Below, piece after piece: positions 12,095-25,845 of a stretch of 64,000 nucleotides of DNA (position 1 is the stretch's first letter; the number at the start of each line of letters is the position of its first letter). Below the pieces are notes generated by a model. It worked only from the letters and a program-made list of their open reading frames with translations. It made no database searches and was not told the DNA's origin. Source of the stretch: Dasyornis broadbenti (taxonomy: Eukaryota; Chordata; Aves; Passeriformes; Dasyornithidae). The stretch lies in NCBI GenBank assembly GCA_013397935.1, contig VZRN01005622.1, forward strand, positions 5,233,082 through 5,297,081, read 5' to 3'. Both the position numbers and the translations under genes were made by a program.

Positions 12095-15000
12095 TATGGA
12101 ACTGCTTTGCCACAGTGCAGCAGCAGTTACACAGAAAGCTCTCTCACTTGAAAGCGCTAGAGAGTCAATTGTCCACATGTGATTTTTGTTGAAGCACGGG
12201 GTCTGTCACAGAGTTTCCTCCCTGTCTTGACATATTTACAAACCTTGGCAGGCCTACCAAAAATTTTTGGCTTGTACCGCTGGATTCTTCTAGCCGAAGG
12301 ATGAAAGGTGATGATGGGATAGTCATTGTTACCCTTCTTGCCTCTCAAGCTCTCTGCCAAGTCCAGGAATACTACAAATCCTCTCTATGAGCAGGTTTTT
12401 GAAATACATTGATTTGAGAACTGAGTTAATGGCAGTGTGGAAAATCAAGGTGAAGCAGACACTTCACTTGTCCTAAGTGGGCATCATTGCCCTGACATAT
12501 TGCACACAACACACACGCTCTACCCACAACAGGAGCCATCTGTCGGGATGGCTTCGTGCCTGCACTCAGCCCATAAGATCCTTGTCCCCTCCAGCATGGG
12601 TGCCAAAAACAATAGACTTGCTCAGGGAACCAGTGCAACCCTGTGAGAAACTCCTCATCACGAAGGAAGCCCTTCTCTCTGTTGGCATTGAAGCATGGGT
12701 ACCACATGCTTCTCTTCAGTTGTTAACAGCTTCCAATTAGCAGTAGTCATATTCTGAACCTCATTTGTCAGATTGTATCTTGGCTAAGCACTCAGCACAG
12801 TCAGAAATAGAACTGTTAGAAATATTGTAAAATTGTCTTTTTAAGAGCATCATATTGCACTTGGCTGAAAGTAAGCTTCAGGGTCTTACTGTGATACAAA
12901 TTGAACATGATTTTCTTTTCCTGTGAGAACAAACCTTTGAATATGAAGTTCAAAAACTGTGAAAAATACATTAGTAATAAAAAAAAAAAAAAATGGTCAG
13001 TTTCAATTTTTTGCTTTGCTTTAGTCTGAAAGGGAGCAAGAACCAATAAAGGAAATAAGCCTGAGAGCAGGACCCTAGACTTCAAAGCTTTAGTTCCAGA
13101 TAAAAGTCCAAAGACAAAAAACAAAAATCTGTTGCACAGTGACAAAGCTTCATCCCTTACACGAAGACAGAAAATCCTATTATTGAGCACCCTTCTTCAA
13201 GTGGATGTGGAGAACTGCCAATTAAGCACCTCTGCTAAGTGACAGACAACCTCCTTGATTGCCTTGAGTGCATGCCTGTCCTGATGAGTAGCAGTAATGC
13301 CGGATTTCTGCGGTAGATTTGCTCTCAGAGCCTCTTTGAAGGCCCCAGCATCCCACGCACAGACGTGATCCTCATTTGGAGTCCTATTTGCATTTCAGCG
13401 CCTCACCTTGCACTTCATACATCACAGATGAGGACTGGATGAGCAAGGTCAAAAGAGAAGCAGACAGTCTGCAACTTGACTTAAGTAAAAGGGCTTGTTT
13501 TACACAAAGTACATGAAGGAAATTTTTTGTCTTTCTGTCTTCTTTCTGTATAAGTGCCTGTATGAGCTCAGTCATATTCCCTGTTCTTCACTGCTCATGG
13601 TTTGTTTTTTTTTTTTCCATTTCTTTTTTAATGGTAGTGTTTGGATCCTACTCTTTTCTCTACTGGGGTAAAGCTTATATTCTGAGGGGCTAAAATTCTT
13701 GAAATTCTTCCCAAACTCTCACTTAAATGTTTCTGTGTTTGATTTATTTCTCAGTAAAGCAGTGATGGCTTCTAAACAGTATTCTACAGGATTTTAAAAA
13801 CTCATTTTAATCACTAAAAATGTTACAGAGAGGCAAATTTTGCTTATCATTACTTATTGTTACTCATTTAGACAAAATCCAGTCTAACCCCTCATTTTAT
13901 CAGCATCATATCAGAGACCTAAATGAAGAATGCATTTGAACAATTTAAGCGATTCTAGGCCATGCCTATAGCTTTTCCTTGCTGGTATAACATTAGAGGC
14001 AGGAATTAAATCAGATTTTAGCTGCTCAATCAACCTTGTTCCCAAATGCAGCAGCAGGAAGAAATTAGGTATCACTGCCTAAAAAGTTCTGTATCTTCTT
14101 CACAGAAAGTGGTATCAGTGTCTCCCTGTCTGTCTGATTTTTCTACTTTGCACAAGAGAACAAAGGAAACAGAGTGAAAAGTAACAGATGCCATAGAGAC
14201 AGTGAGGAAGATTGTGCTAGGGTGAAGATCTTGAACTCATTCCTCTCCGGTGCTGACATCTGGCATGTCTGCTCCAAGCTGGGATAACCAGCATGCTTTG
14301 GGGCCAAAAGACTTTCACAATTTATCACGAAGCAGATAACCATGAGGAGAAGTACATTACATAATCACTTTATAGCAGTGAGGAGTTTCATTGTGTGATG
14401 AAGTAGCTGTGCAAGCTTGACTCCCATAGGATAAAGGAACGGAGAATCTGGCTTTGACACAAAATGCATTAAATAATGTTATCCCTAATGAGTGGGGGAA
14501 ATAGAGCTTATGTAGGTGTTTAGTAAACTCAAGAATGTATATATCAAAACCTTTTTCTCCATACACATAAATCAATTCTAGCAAAGGGGCTAATCATTCC
14601 TTACCGACTTAATTTGCCTTCTGTTCAATACTGGAGATAATGTGAATCAAATCGAAACTTCCTAGTTCATGTCTGGCACAGGGAGGCAATTTCATTCTTA
14701 CATTTAAATCAGCTGTGTATTCACCACACCCTTTTATAGCGAATTAGATATGGACTTGCAAAGTGGAACTAGAATCCTAGAATATTTGAGAAGCTTTTGG
14801 ACGTGCAGCACAGGGATTAAAGCTCAAGTGAAACACTCCAGTCACTCACAAAAAAGGTGAGAGCTGCATAACAAATATATTTAGGGCCATTTGAAAAGAA
14901 GAAATGAAATTGGATTCCTGTTTAACAGTAGATTCTCCCAAGAGCTCTGAACAGTACTCCATTACTCATTTGCAAAAGCAATGAAAACATTAATTGACCT

Positions 15001-16590
15001 CTTGATTAGTATTTAAATAATAAATACCACAGTGGATTAATGCACTGGCCTTTTACCTCGAAGACATAGTTTAAAACTGACTTGACAAAAAAATCAATTT
15101 AATTACATGATACTAAAATTGCAAGTGCCAATAGGTGAGAGTTTCCATGCACACAAGGCCACATATCACATAATCATGCCAAATTGGAATTTATTCAGTG
15201 TTTTCTCTTTTTTTTTCTCTTTCTTTTTCTTTTTTTTTTTTTTTTTATTTTAATGAATGCATGGGTGGTGTGTGTTGAAAGAAAGCAGGCTGCCACCTGC
15301 CACAGAAATATCCCACAGAGCAGCTCCCACCCTTGTGAACTAAAATATTTGGTTTAAATGCTAGAAACCTGAAAACTGACACAGTCCCATCATCACATTC
15401 AGCTAATTAAAACAGATACATTCTGGAAAGAAATGTGAAGTGTTTTCTGTAAAGCTTATTTTTTGTCGAATCAATGCATATATATTTGTAGAAAATTATA
15501 CTCAGATTTTTGGTTTTTGGAATATCTTTACATGCAAACTTGGAGTTAGCCAAGTCAATGGAGTCTGGAGGTATTTGTTTATTTAAATAAGTTAATGCAA
15601 GGCTTTCCTCATGACTTTGACAGCTGGGAAATATCATAAACTGCTCTTAGTAGGTTTCTACCCTAAGGAGTGGAAATCCCATGAGGTCATTTGTTCCTTT
15701 GAGTTTTCCTTTCTCTTAGTCTGAAAACTCTGTAAACACCTGGCCAAAACAGATCAGGAGAAGAGTCTGTGTCCCCATTTGAGTAGGTCCCAGAAGGAAA
15801 ATCCTCAGGGCAGATTCTGACAATTAACATTTCCCATGACTACATGTAGATATGTGCTATGTTCTAGGGAAATTAGATCTGAACCCCCCTCACAGTATGA
15901 CTGTCATACAATTTTTATCTTAGAACAGTTAATGAAAAGTAGTTTTCCCAAAATCATTCATTAATTGTGTGTGGTAAATAATATTGGTTGTCCAGGTATA
16001 AGTGTAATTGAGCTTGATGTAGAATGTAGTAGATAACCTAAATTTTGGAAATACAGGGTTTGGAAATTTAGAAATCCTTTAAACTTTGATTTGTCCAAAA
16101 GCAGATTATTTTCTGAACAGATGTGCTCCTCTTTCATTGATGCATATCTGTTTTTGATGAGTATTGTTAGGCTGTTATTATGTCAGACTGAAATTTTCTT
16201 GCAACACTATTTTAAACAAGGTAGTGTTTTCAGATATTTTTCATAGAAACTGTCTGCCTCTTGAAGAAGTCTTTGACTTCTTATGGAAAACATGAACATT
16301 TTAGTAAAAGAAATGCATTTTGACTATGTTCAAGCTATTTTTTTAATTGGTGCTCTACTATATGTAGTTTTTACTTGATGTCAGAACAAAAGCAAATCAG
16401 TTCTAAGTGTGCAGAGAAATGCAACTGTAGCAGGAAAAAAAAATGAGATTACTTCAGTTTGATCAGTCTTTGCTAAGTGATTGTTCTGCTTTCCAGCTTT
16501 GTGTGATGGACATTCAACTTTTGGCTCTTATGAAAAATCCTGTTGAAAAGTGTAAGATTTTCACATATTGCATCAATGTGGTTCAGGCAA
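12095..16590. other. Non-coding
   Basis: Between the 12-kb inverted repeat and the 16.6-kb duplication there is a pyrimidine tract (15201-15250) and no recognisable repeat family. A basic 67-codon minus-strand frame (12157-12360) and a 124-codon one (12816-13190) were considered and not supported. Confidence 0.6.
15201..15250 (+). repeat. Pyrimidine-rich / poly-T tract
   Basis: C/T-only sequence ending in about 20 consecutive T. It is low complexity and could be polymorphic in length. Confidence 0.9.
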
Positions 16591-16630
16591 CCGGAAACAC
16601 ATTGTGGCAACTGGAAATATATTGTGGCAA
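16591..16630 (+). repeat. 20-bp imperfect tandem duplication
   Basis: Two adjacent 20-bp units (16591-16610 and 16611-16630) share GGAAA and ATTGTGGCAA and differ at three positions. Confidence 0.85.
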
Positions 16631-16659
16631 AGAGACCCCATGGTAATTCTGTTTGAAAT

Positions 16660-16812
16660 GTTTTGGGTTTGTTTTTTTGTTTTTTGGGGGGTTTTTTTTG
16701 TGTTTTTTGTTTGGTTGGTTTTTTGTTTGTTTTGGTTTTTGTAGGGGTTTTTTTGTTTGTTTTTTGGGTTTTGGTAGTTTTTTTGTTGTTTGTTTTTTGT
16801 TTTTTTTTTCTC
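16660..16812 (+). repeat. G/T-only low-complexity tract (TTTG-like)
   Basis: About 150 bases made almost only of G and T on the + strand, with (TTTG)n-like texture and G-runs of up to six. Four overlapping ORFs here (poly-Phe/Gly on +, poly-Lys/Asn on -) are composition artefacts. Confidence 0.9.
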
Positions 16813-19667
16813 TTCCTCCACTGCTATTCATCCTTAGTTGTCTCAAAGATTAGGAACTCTAAGAAAGAATCATAACTCTTCATTTTGTAAAACATCTGAG
16901 ACAGATTTTTATGGCTGTCATTTTGTAATATCTTCTTCACACTTTGAAAGTCTTGCTAACAATCTTGGTTGGCTGAGGACTACTGAGAAACTAAGTAGTT
17001 TTTCTGTTCTCTTTCATACTATTAAAGTATGTCATAAGTCCATGGAAAAAAGTTGGGGGTTTTGGGTTTTGTTTTAGTTTAGGGTTTTTTATATTTTATT
17101 TTATTCAAAATTAAGCAACAGAAGGTCTTTTTTGAAAAGATGGACTTTGTTAAAATCTGTAACTAACCTATTTCAAGCTTCATGACAAATCCTTCCTTCC
17201 TTCCTTGCTCTGTATGTCATAGCAGTTTGTCCACTGACTTATTCTTCCTTTAATTTGACTGAAAAGATACAATCTAGCTCTGAAAGCTACACCTGCTTTA
17301 GAAGGCCCAATGTTACTCACAAAAATTACTTAGACACAATGTGTAAATTAGTACTGAAATACCGTGTTTTAATTTTATTCAATTGACACTGCTTCGCTAT
17401 AAGCCTTTAGTCAAGAGGCAGATGCCCTGTAATTTGAGAGGATGATGGGAATTCAACCCTAACAAGTTCAAAAATCACAGGCATATTGCAATTGAAAATT
17501 ATGTAGATACATAGCTATGAGTGCCTGAATAATCTGAATTTACTTAAAGGTAAATGGATTGTGTGCTAAAGTTCTGAAGATGTGACTAGTCAGAAAATTT
17601 GAAAGCTGAAGGCATTGTTCACCAAAATACCAATTCCCACGTTCAATTTCGATCAGACAAATAAAATAAATCCATTCATACACTGAAGTGTATTGCTCAT
17701 TTGGAAAGAGTTTTCTGGGCTTGACTGAAAATGCACTGTTAAATTATCTGTTGATGTCAGTCACAGTTGTCTCAAACACACAATCTTTTACAAAACTACA
17801 AAATTACATCACCAACGCCTGCCTAGGTGCTATTTAGGTTAAGCTTTCTAGATCTCATACCAACAAAACCTACCACTTAAATAATCTTAGTCATATTTTT
17901 GACAAACTTTGTTTGACACACTTTCATGTGTTTTAGAACCTGAGAGTGAGAGCATTAACAATGCAAGTGCGCATTTTTGACAGAGGCAATGAAGCCAAGA
18001 TCATCACCTGTAGAAATGCAATCTTCTTTGGAAGTGGTAATCAGCATGACATTTTTAAAGCAGTATTACGTGTTTTGGCAGCACATAAATGAATAGCAAC
18101 TGGAAACAATGCTGATCTGTTTGATCTCTTGCCAAATGATTCAGTGTTGTGGCTTAACATTCATACAGGTGTTCTTTTCTTCTTGTTGTTGTTGTGGGGA
18201 AGAGAGACACATCATGTTATTAGTGGTCTTGAATTTTCACAGCTTTATATGAAATGTTGTGGGTGGTTAAGAGATTAAAACAGGACTATACTGTCATTAA
18301 ATGAAAATGAAATATTTGGGTTAATTGGCTTACAGGATAAAAATTGACTTACTGGGAAAAAAAAACAAAAAACCTGCTGTATTTCTAGGCTTGGTTCAGA
18401 ATTGAAAGGTAAGAATCATAAACAGCCTATGTGGCTCAGCTGACTCATGTAGGAATTTCACATATTATCAAATCAATGTATATGGGAAAATCTGGTAGGA
18501 ATGACCAGACTTTAAAGAGCTAAGAGAAAAGTTATGTCGAATTAATTTTGCCCTAAATAAAAGCAGAGTTTATAAGAAGATAAAATATATAAAATGCCCA
18601 GTTCTCCAGCCTGCAAAGCACCTCTGTGGCTAAAATAGCTTTCTCTATTTGCAATGCCTAACATTCCAAACTTTCTTTGGAAGGTCTGCAGGTAAAATGG
18701 CTGGGGCTTGTATGTGCATGGTGAGTTTCCTTCATCAGTATTCAATGTATACCTTTTTTGACAAATCTGTGGACATTTTTATGCAGCACAGTAAGAACAC
18801 AAAAAAACCAGAAAGTAATTAATTGTGTTGCTGTTAATCCTTCTCTGGGAAATTAGAAATGCTATTTAGCCCACTGAAGTCAACAGGCTTTTTCCATTGG
18901 TTTCAACGAGCCTAGGATCTCACTCTTCATTCTAAACAGCACTTGTGTATTCAAACTACAGAATGATCCATCCCTTATGCTTGATTATTATAATTTTATA
19001 TCAAACAATATAATTATATATCCACAAAATGCCTCTCACTATAGCTGATATATGACACACTCTCCCACTTGCAGCTTTAGAAGGTAGATGAGCGAAAAAA
19101 ATGTCTTCAGCCTGCAAAAGGGTATTTCAGAATCTGAAACAGAAAGCCTGATAAACTGTCCTTTTGTGTCCATTCACTCTGCCTGTGATATAATTTATGA
19201 TGTTTGGGATTTTATATGCAAATCCAAAGGATGAAAGAAGTCCTGTATATTGGGGTTTTTAAATATTTGTTATCGGAAGATTTTGAAGAAATGGATGCAG
19301 GAGAGCATCATCAGTTTGTTTTGCGTTTCTTGCTGGAAGACAAATAATCAGTTGAGTTTATTTAGCTTAATTGTTAAAGTAAGATCAAGGAGAAATTTGG
19401 TCAGTGTGTGTTACCATCCTCACCAAACAGCTCCTGGTGTGGAATGTGGCAGCATAGAGCAGAACAGTGAACGGTGGTTTAAAACCAGGCACTTGATTGA
19501 GAAGGAAGCAACACATTTTAACATAATGACCAAATAAGCACTGAATTCCTCATTATTCCCCATTTCAAATGTTTAGAACGTGAAGCCACAACAGTGCAGC
19601 TCATTCTGTGATGCAGATTATTAATAACAGGTTTTAGGAAAAAAGCATAAAATTACATAGCCTTTTA
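16813..19667. other. Non-coding, AT-rich
   Basis: Only a short CCTT repeat (17190-17206) stands out. Confidence 0.6.
17190..17206 (+). repeat. Short (CCTT)4 microsatellite
   Basis: CCTTCCTTCCTTCCTTG; four units. Confidence 0.9.
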
Positions 19668-19963
19668 TTTATGTGGGGGTTGGCCTCTTCTCCCAGGAAA
19701 CTAGTTACAGGACAAGATGACAACAGCCTCAAGCTGCTGAGGCTCAGGTTGGACATCAGGAAGAATTTCTTCATTGAATGAATTGTTAAGCATTGGCACA
19801 GGCTGCCCAGGGAGGTGGTGGATTCACCATCCCTGGAAGTGTTCCAGAAATGTCTGGATGTGGCGCTTAGTGCCATGGTCTAGCTCACAAGGTGGCGATG
19901 GCTCAGAGGGTGGACTCAACAATATTGGAGGTCTTTACCAACAGAAATGATTCTGTGATTCTA
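19668..19963 (+). mobile_element. CR1 LINE 3' fragment
   Basis: Typical CR1 ORF2 end and 3' UTR: a 'ggcctcttctcccagg' start, the 'ggctgcccagggaggtggtgg' block (CR1 'RLPREVVD'), and the terminus ATTCTGTGATTCTA at 19949-19962. The coding remnant is interrupted by stops. It is in the same orientation as ROBO1. Confidence 0.85.
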
Positions 19964-20464
19964 CGTTACATAACTTAGACAGTTTCACAGTCTTTGGGAT
20001 TAAATAACAGCCAGTGTTCCCATGCTGTTGTTAAGTTTTGGTGACCTAGACTGTGCCAGGATATTCCGTGGCTTGTGTTTTCCTGCAAGATGCCATGCAG
20101 ACATGCTGCAGAAGAGGCAGAAATATTCACTGAGCTGCTGCTCCTAAATCTTTACATCAGTTTTACAGTCTGCTGGTGGTGACAGCTGAATCTACCTGAA
20201 CTGGCTGCCCTTGTTCATACATCTTCAGCTAACAGCTTTGGTCTTCCTGTCTTTTCCATGCTTCACCTTGCTGGACACTATGGAGGGTATGGCCCCCAGC
20301 AAGCAGCTGGCTCAGCTGCTCCTGCAAACGCTCCCAGATCAATGAGCAAAGGAAATGTGCAAGTCACTGCTCAGCCCACATCATTGGTTTTCACTGAACA
20401 GGTTAGGGGGCAACTGGATAGGAACCTGACTTCCAGCTGGGAAGTGTTAGGCAGTGACTCGGAT

Positions 20465-20506
20465 AAATCTTCTTCAGCTGACACAGCTTCAGCTGAAAGA
20501 AGATTT
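20465..20506. repeat. Near-perfect inverted repeat, 17-bp arms with one bulged base
   Basis: The arm at 20465-20481 (AAATCTTCTTCAGCTGA) and the arm at 20489-20506 (TCAGCTGAAAGAAGATTT) are complementary except for one extra A in the second. The spacer is seven bases (CACAGCT). It contains two CAGCTG E-box cores. Function unknown. Confidence 0.85.
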
Positions 20507-20994
20507 GTGTGTAAGCACCTACTGTAAGCTGGGTGAAAATCACTGTAAGTTAAACTGACTTAATACTATCTCTCCTAAAGCAAATTAGTGGAACTTTTCC
20601 TCCTATATCTTGCAGTGACCTGCTGTAGACATTTTGTGCACCGTGAAGTTTGTAAGCTACATTACCACAAATAAAATATATACAGTGCTGTAAATAATGA
20701 GATTATTTGTGAATGTATAGTAATGCCAATACCCATATTTATGAATAAATATGTTCAGGAATCAGCCAAGTGGAGAACATGCACCTTTCTTGCTTCTGAA
20801 TACAGTAGCTTCCAAGGGACAGGAAAAAAAAAAAATCTATCACCCCAGTCAGGTAGCACAAAACCTGCACCTTTTTGTGGCTGTGCTCTGGTTATTTTCA
20901 TGTAAAGTCTCCCAACATACTTGTTGGAATGGAAGTTGTTTGATGACTCATCTATCTAAATGGGAATGTGAATAGAAGCAAAAATGAATCTCCA

Positions 20995-21072
20995 TTATAC
21001 ATAATATAATGTATATATATAAGTGTATATAGATGAGTGTCTATATATGTATATATATAAAAATATATAATA
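20995..21072 (+). repeat. TA-rich simple repeat
   Basis: Interrupted ATATA / TATATG sequence of roughly 75 bases; low complexity. Confidence 0.85.
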
Positions 21073-22224
21073 TTGTAATTTGCATGCTAATTTTTCCAGG
21101 CTACCTCTGTCACCTTCTAGATGGGTAAATTATTTAATTCCTCTCCTTGCCATTCTTCTTAAAGCTTGCCTTTTTGTATCCTGGAAAAGAGAATTTAATA
21201 TGACAGAAGAAATTGTCTTTATGATATCTGTTTAGCTGAAACTTACATCCAGGTTTGTATTTCTGAATTTTAAGGAAATTCTAAGAAGTTTCTAATTCTG
21301 AACTCATATAATAAAATTTGCAACTGAAAATGCAAAACAGGTTTCAAAATAGATTTTTTTTTTTTTAAAGAAGAGCTTGTAGGAAACCAAGTTTATACTC
21401 CCAGAAATCAAGATTTCAGATACCATTTGAGCATCATCTGTCCCAGATCTAAGTAGCATAATTATTAGCAAAATCTACTGCTGCCACATTTGTGTTATTG
21501 CTTGAGTGAGACAAGGAAAGACAGCCAGGCAGAGATCTCAGCTTTTGAAAAATACATCTGTTTACCAGTGAGTGAACCCAATTGATATCACATAGCTTTG
21601 TTTAGCAAAACTTCAGCCATCTGCCTTCCAGAACGCATTGTCCCCGGTGCGCTTCAATACAAACTGTGAATTTTCTTTTGCTGACTCAGTTGTTGTGCCC
21701 TTCTGAAGAACTGACAATGAAGTGCATCCATTGCCTGTCACGCAGCTGTAGCTGCTGGGAGGAACAGGAGGAGTGGGGAGACTCCTGAATGTGCCATCGT
21801 CAGTGCCCTGGTGTTGTTTGTGTCCTGGCTAGGACAGGCTGGAGTCACTGCTGCACAGGAGCGAGATGGAACCTTGTACCTGTGACACACAAGGGCAGCC
21901 ACTGGGTTCCCAGGGAATTCTGAGTGGGAAGCCAATATCTCCACAGACACATGGCCATTAATTACCTGGCTGACAGTACTTTGAGGCAACATGCCTGCCA
22001 AGGGAGGAATTTTACACCCTCACATAACAAGCTCTTTTTTATTTCTCTCATTATTATATTACTTTAAAAAGGGTGGTGCCTCTACTAAGCATATTGGAAG
22101 GAGGGGAAAAAAGCATTTGGAGATCCTGGGAAAGGTGTGGTCCAAAGTTTGGGGAAGTGAGTCCCTAATCTTTACTGGAACTCACAGAAATGTGACAAAC
22201 AAAACAGTTTACTGATTACACCAA

Positions 22225-23010
22225 TGGAGAAGTGCCATTGACTCTCTTGAGGGACAAGAACCTTGCAGTGGGGTCTGGATAGATTGGAGCAAGAGGCAAT
22301 TCTTAATGGGATGGATTTTAACAAATCCAAATGCTGGATTCTTCACCCATGGTGGGGTAACATCAGATGCAAGTATAAATTGGGCTGGGCTGCCAGGAGA
22401 ACAGCTCTGCAGAAAGGGATCTAGCTGTGCTGGTCAGCAAACACATCCTGGCGTGCATCAAACACAGCATAATCAGCCGGTCAAGAGAGGTGATTATCCC
22501 TCTGTAGTCACTGCTGCTGTGGCCTGGCCTGAGTGTTGTGTGCAGTTCTGGACTCACAATTTAAGCAGGATGTGAGGGTCCTGGAATGTGTCCAGAGTAC
22601 AGCAATGTCCTGTGAGGAGCTGCTGAGGACTTAGGGTTTGTCAGGTTGGGATAAAAGGAGCCTGAGGGGCGACCTTGTCACTCTCTACAGGTTTCTGAGG
22701 AGTGAGTGGGGAGGGGGGTGCTGATCTTTTCTCCCTGGGATCCAGTGATAAAATGTGTGCGAGTGGTTTGAAGCTGTTCCAGGGGAGGTTCGGACTGGAC
22801 ATTAGGACATATTCTTTACTGAGAGGTTGGCCAAACAATGGAACTTCCTGGAGAGGTGGTCAATGCTCCCTGTCAGTGTTTAAGAGGCATTTGGGCAGTG
22901 TCCTTAACAACATGGTTTAACTTTCACTCAGCCTTGAATTGCTCAGGCAGTTGGCCTAGAGGATTGCTGGAGGTCCTTTCCAAATGAAATATTCTGTTTT
23001 ATTCCTACAG
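22225..23010 (+). mobile_element. CR1 LINE fragment with ATTCT-type tail
   Basis: A longer CR1 ORF2 3' portion. The region at 22430-22560 corresponds to the CR1 block around '...GCIKKSVASRSREVILPLYSALVRPHLEYCVQFW' (seen here as CVQFWTHNL). Then come DLVTLYRFLR-like and GRFGLDIRTYSLL (about 22786-22824) blocks and VFKRHLGSVLNNMV ending in TAA at 22920. The 3' UTR ends TTCCAAATGAAATATTCTGTTTTATTCC. The 3' end differs from the other copies here, which suggests a different CR1 subfamily. Confidence 0.8.
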
Positions 23011-25845
23011 GAACTCACATAGCTGTAGATAGATCTACTAGAATGCTGCATTGTTTCTATTTGTGGGATAATACACATCTTTCAAATAAAACAGACATTG
23101 GCATAAAGACATTAGAATTTGAAAAATAAAATCCTGATCACATTTCAGTTACAGTAGAACAATTGAGGTTGGATGAAATAAAGATTCAACAAGCACGACT
23201 ACATAAAATTTGCTTATTTTAGGACGGAATGTAAAAATGCACAAATTAGATAATACATTTAGAAGATGCAGTTTCTTGAAAACATTAGACCGTGTTTCCC
23301 AAGTTGGACTAACTGCCCATATTTTCTTCTGTAGCATTGAATAAATTGTGTACTACAAAGTCACTTTTTAGTTTTTGTTCCCTGTTGCTCATCAGTCCCA
23401 GAGACCAGTTCCTGGACTAGATAGGCTGTGTTTGATAAGAATAAAGAGACTTTTACATTCTTACAACATCAGAAATTATTTCCTGTTTGTGGGTGAAGAA
23501 CCTAGCTTGAAAACGCCCATGAAAGAATTCTTCCTTTCCCCAGTTATTTTATCTTAAAAATGATACCTGCCCTGAGTGCAAGCTGGGCCAGATTCAGACT
23601 ATTGCCTAAAGCAGCCAGAAGTAACAGCCAAGAGAGTCATTATAGTGAGGTCTGTGTCACTGCTTTTAAGCGTGGAGGTTATTCTTGCACGGACATTAGA
23701 AAAACATGTGGATACACACAGAATCCAGGGAGACATTCTGCTCCTAAAGGGGAGCACACCAACAGTTATGGATTATAACTGAAAGGTGACAAGGAAAGAA
23801 AATTGTAAATTCCAGGGCATGATTACACATAATTCTGTGGTTTCTTACGCTATGTCTGTGCTGTGTTGGTTTCCCTTTATCAACTGTAATATATGTAGTT
23901 ATTAAGCAAAATTTCAAATTCTTGTTGCTGTTTATATATTCTAAATGCTAAAAGGATTGAAGTAATTTCTTCTCCTTCCAAGAATTATCTTCTTCTTTTC
24001 ATAAGGAAGATAATCTAAAATCCATAAATATAGAGCATTTTTACATGTTTACTTCCTGAAATCTCAAATTACAGTAAATGTAATAAAAGGTAGGGAGGCC
24101 AGACAAAAGCAAAACATCAGTGTGATCCACTAGTTGTATTTCTTGAGTATTGATATGTATTTTCCAATTATAAGACATATATAAACTAAAATTTCGACAC
24201 AAAAAGCTAAACGTGAGGCCTTCCAATGTAGATATTTTAGTTTCATAGAAAAGACAGTTTTGAAATAACTGAAACCCATACATTCTAGTACAAAAATGCA
24301 AACACCTTGAAAAGCATGCATTGGTAGATTCTAGTTAGTCAAGAATGCAGAAAGAGCAACATACCTAAAACCAATTTGCCAATTTAGGGGAAAATAGGAT
24401 CATGCTGCTATCATTCTTTCTGGATAGAGAATGTTTTTTCTGCTATCTACTGATCTCCCTCTAGTGGAATCCTATAACTCTGCATGAGATGAAACTTGAA
24501 TTCTATCTCCACAATTTTTCATGCTGCAGGGCTGTAACACATGATGCATGTGCTACAAACATCTGTTTTCAGTACTCAAGACAAATTCTGTCAGTTCCTT
24601 TAGGGAAAAGCAGTGTATGTAGTAAACATAGGGACTGGAATTACAAAGCCTTGAAGAAGGCCCATTAGAGAACAGCTAGGAATGTAATTTGTTTGCTTGC
24701 TAAACCCGTTCCTTATGGATTGCAATTTTTTTTTTTTTAATAAATTGTATTAATATATGGACCAGATTCTTCCTGGTTATGACAACAGTGCAGAAGGCAA
24801 AGGGAAAAACAGAGAAACAGGTGTTTACAGAGAGTTCTTTATCCCTCATCCTTACTGGGCAAGCAGACGCTCAAGGGGACAGGAAGTACAGTATGGTCTC
24901 CCCTCCCCTAATCTCCACGCCTGCCTGTGCTCTGTGTTTGGTATGCAGAAGGAGTACATTGCACCCCATAAATCAATGTCAGACCAAATATGCTCTTTCC
25001 TTTACACCCCTGTTTTGTGCCTTCAGAGAAGTGGAGCTCCCTGAAGCAGAATGCCTCCCAGCTCCTGCTGCAGTGTACTGGGGCTCAGCTGCCCCAGACT
25101 TCCCTTGGGAATGGTGTGGTGAGCTGCTCTGAAAGCATCCACTGGTGATTCACACGTGGAAATAACAAAATTGCTTCTGCACATATCACATATGGCAGCC
25201 TGAGACACAGAGGAGCAAATCTGTGCTGCAGATACTGTAGATAAATACATAGAAGCTGTTAATAAATACACACGTGCATTCATTCACTCATGTATACCCT
25301 CAAATGCAAACTGCCAGTCATTCTAAAGAAGACAAAGTGGTTGCAAGATAACAGAAGGTTAGTCTTCTGATATCAACAGCATTAATCATATATTTCAGTG
25401 TGAAGTTACCATTAAAACATAACTTTGATTAATGGTAGTGTCAGTGTATTTAATCAAGTGCAAGCAACACAGCACTGTGAGTATTTCTCCCCTTGACCTC
25501 ATCCAGCTGAGGAGGAATGTGAGTGAAATCCGGGCCATTCCCCTGGTGCAGACCTGGTGTGAAAGGAGACTCCAGGGCCCATCTTTGCCCAAGTGACTTC
25601 TCAAAACTCAAGAGAGAGGAAAAAGATGAGCAAGTCTTAAGTTTGAACCCACATCAAACATTACAGAGATTAATTATAGGCAAGGAAATCATATCACTGG
25701 ATCCCAAATAAAAGCAGTATCTTCTTGTCCTAAACCTTGCACTTCCATATACGGAGGAACCATTCCAAGGATTTGCCAGTTATTACAAAGTCTAGGGTGT
25801 GCTTTAGGGTACAAAACAGGTTACCAGTCTATCTGGACATATACT
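23011..25845. other. Non-coding
   Basis: Poly-T at 24727-24739. Overlapping frames at 24757-25132 were not recognised. Nothing else supportable. Confidence 0.6.

Larger units (their letters stand above)
19964..22224. other. Non-coding between CR1 copies
   Basis: Contains the 20.47-kb inverted repeat and the TA-rich repeat. An 89-codon frame (20258-20527) crosses the inverted repeat, has no homology I recognise and is treated as chance. Confidence 0.55.

Noticed and set aside
12157..12360. Basic 67-codon minus-strand frame resembling a small ribosomal-type protein in composition
   Set aside because: No match to any ribosomal protein I can recall and no poly-A tail or other retrocopy sign.
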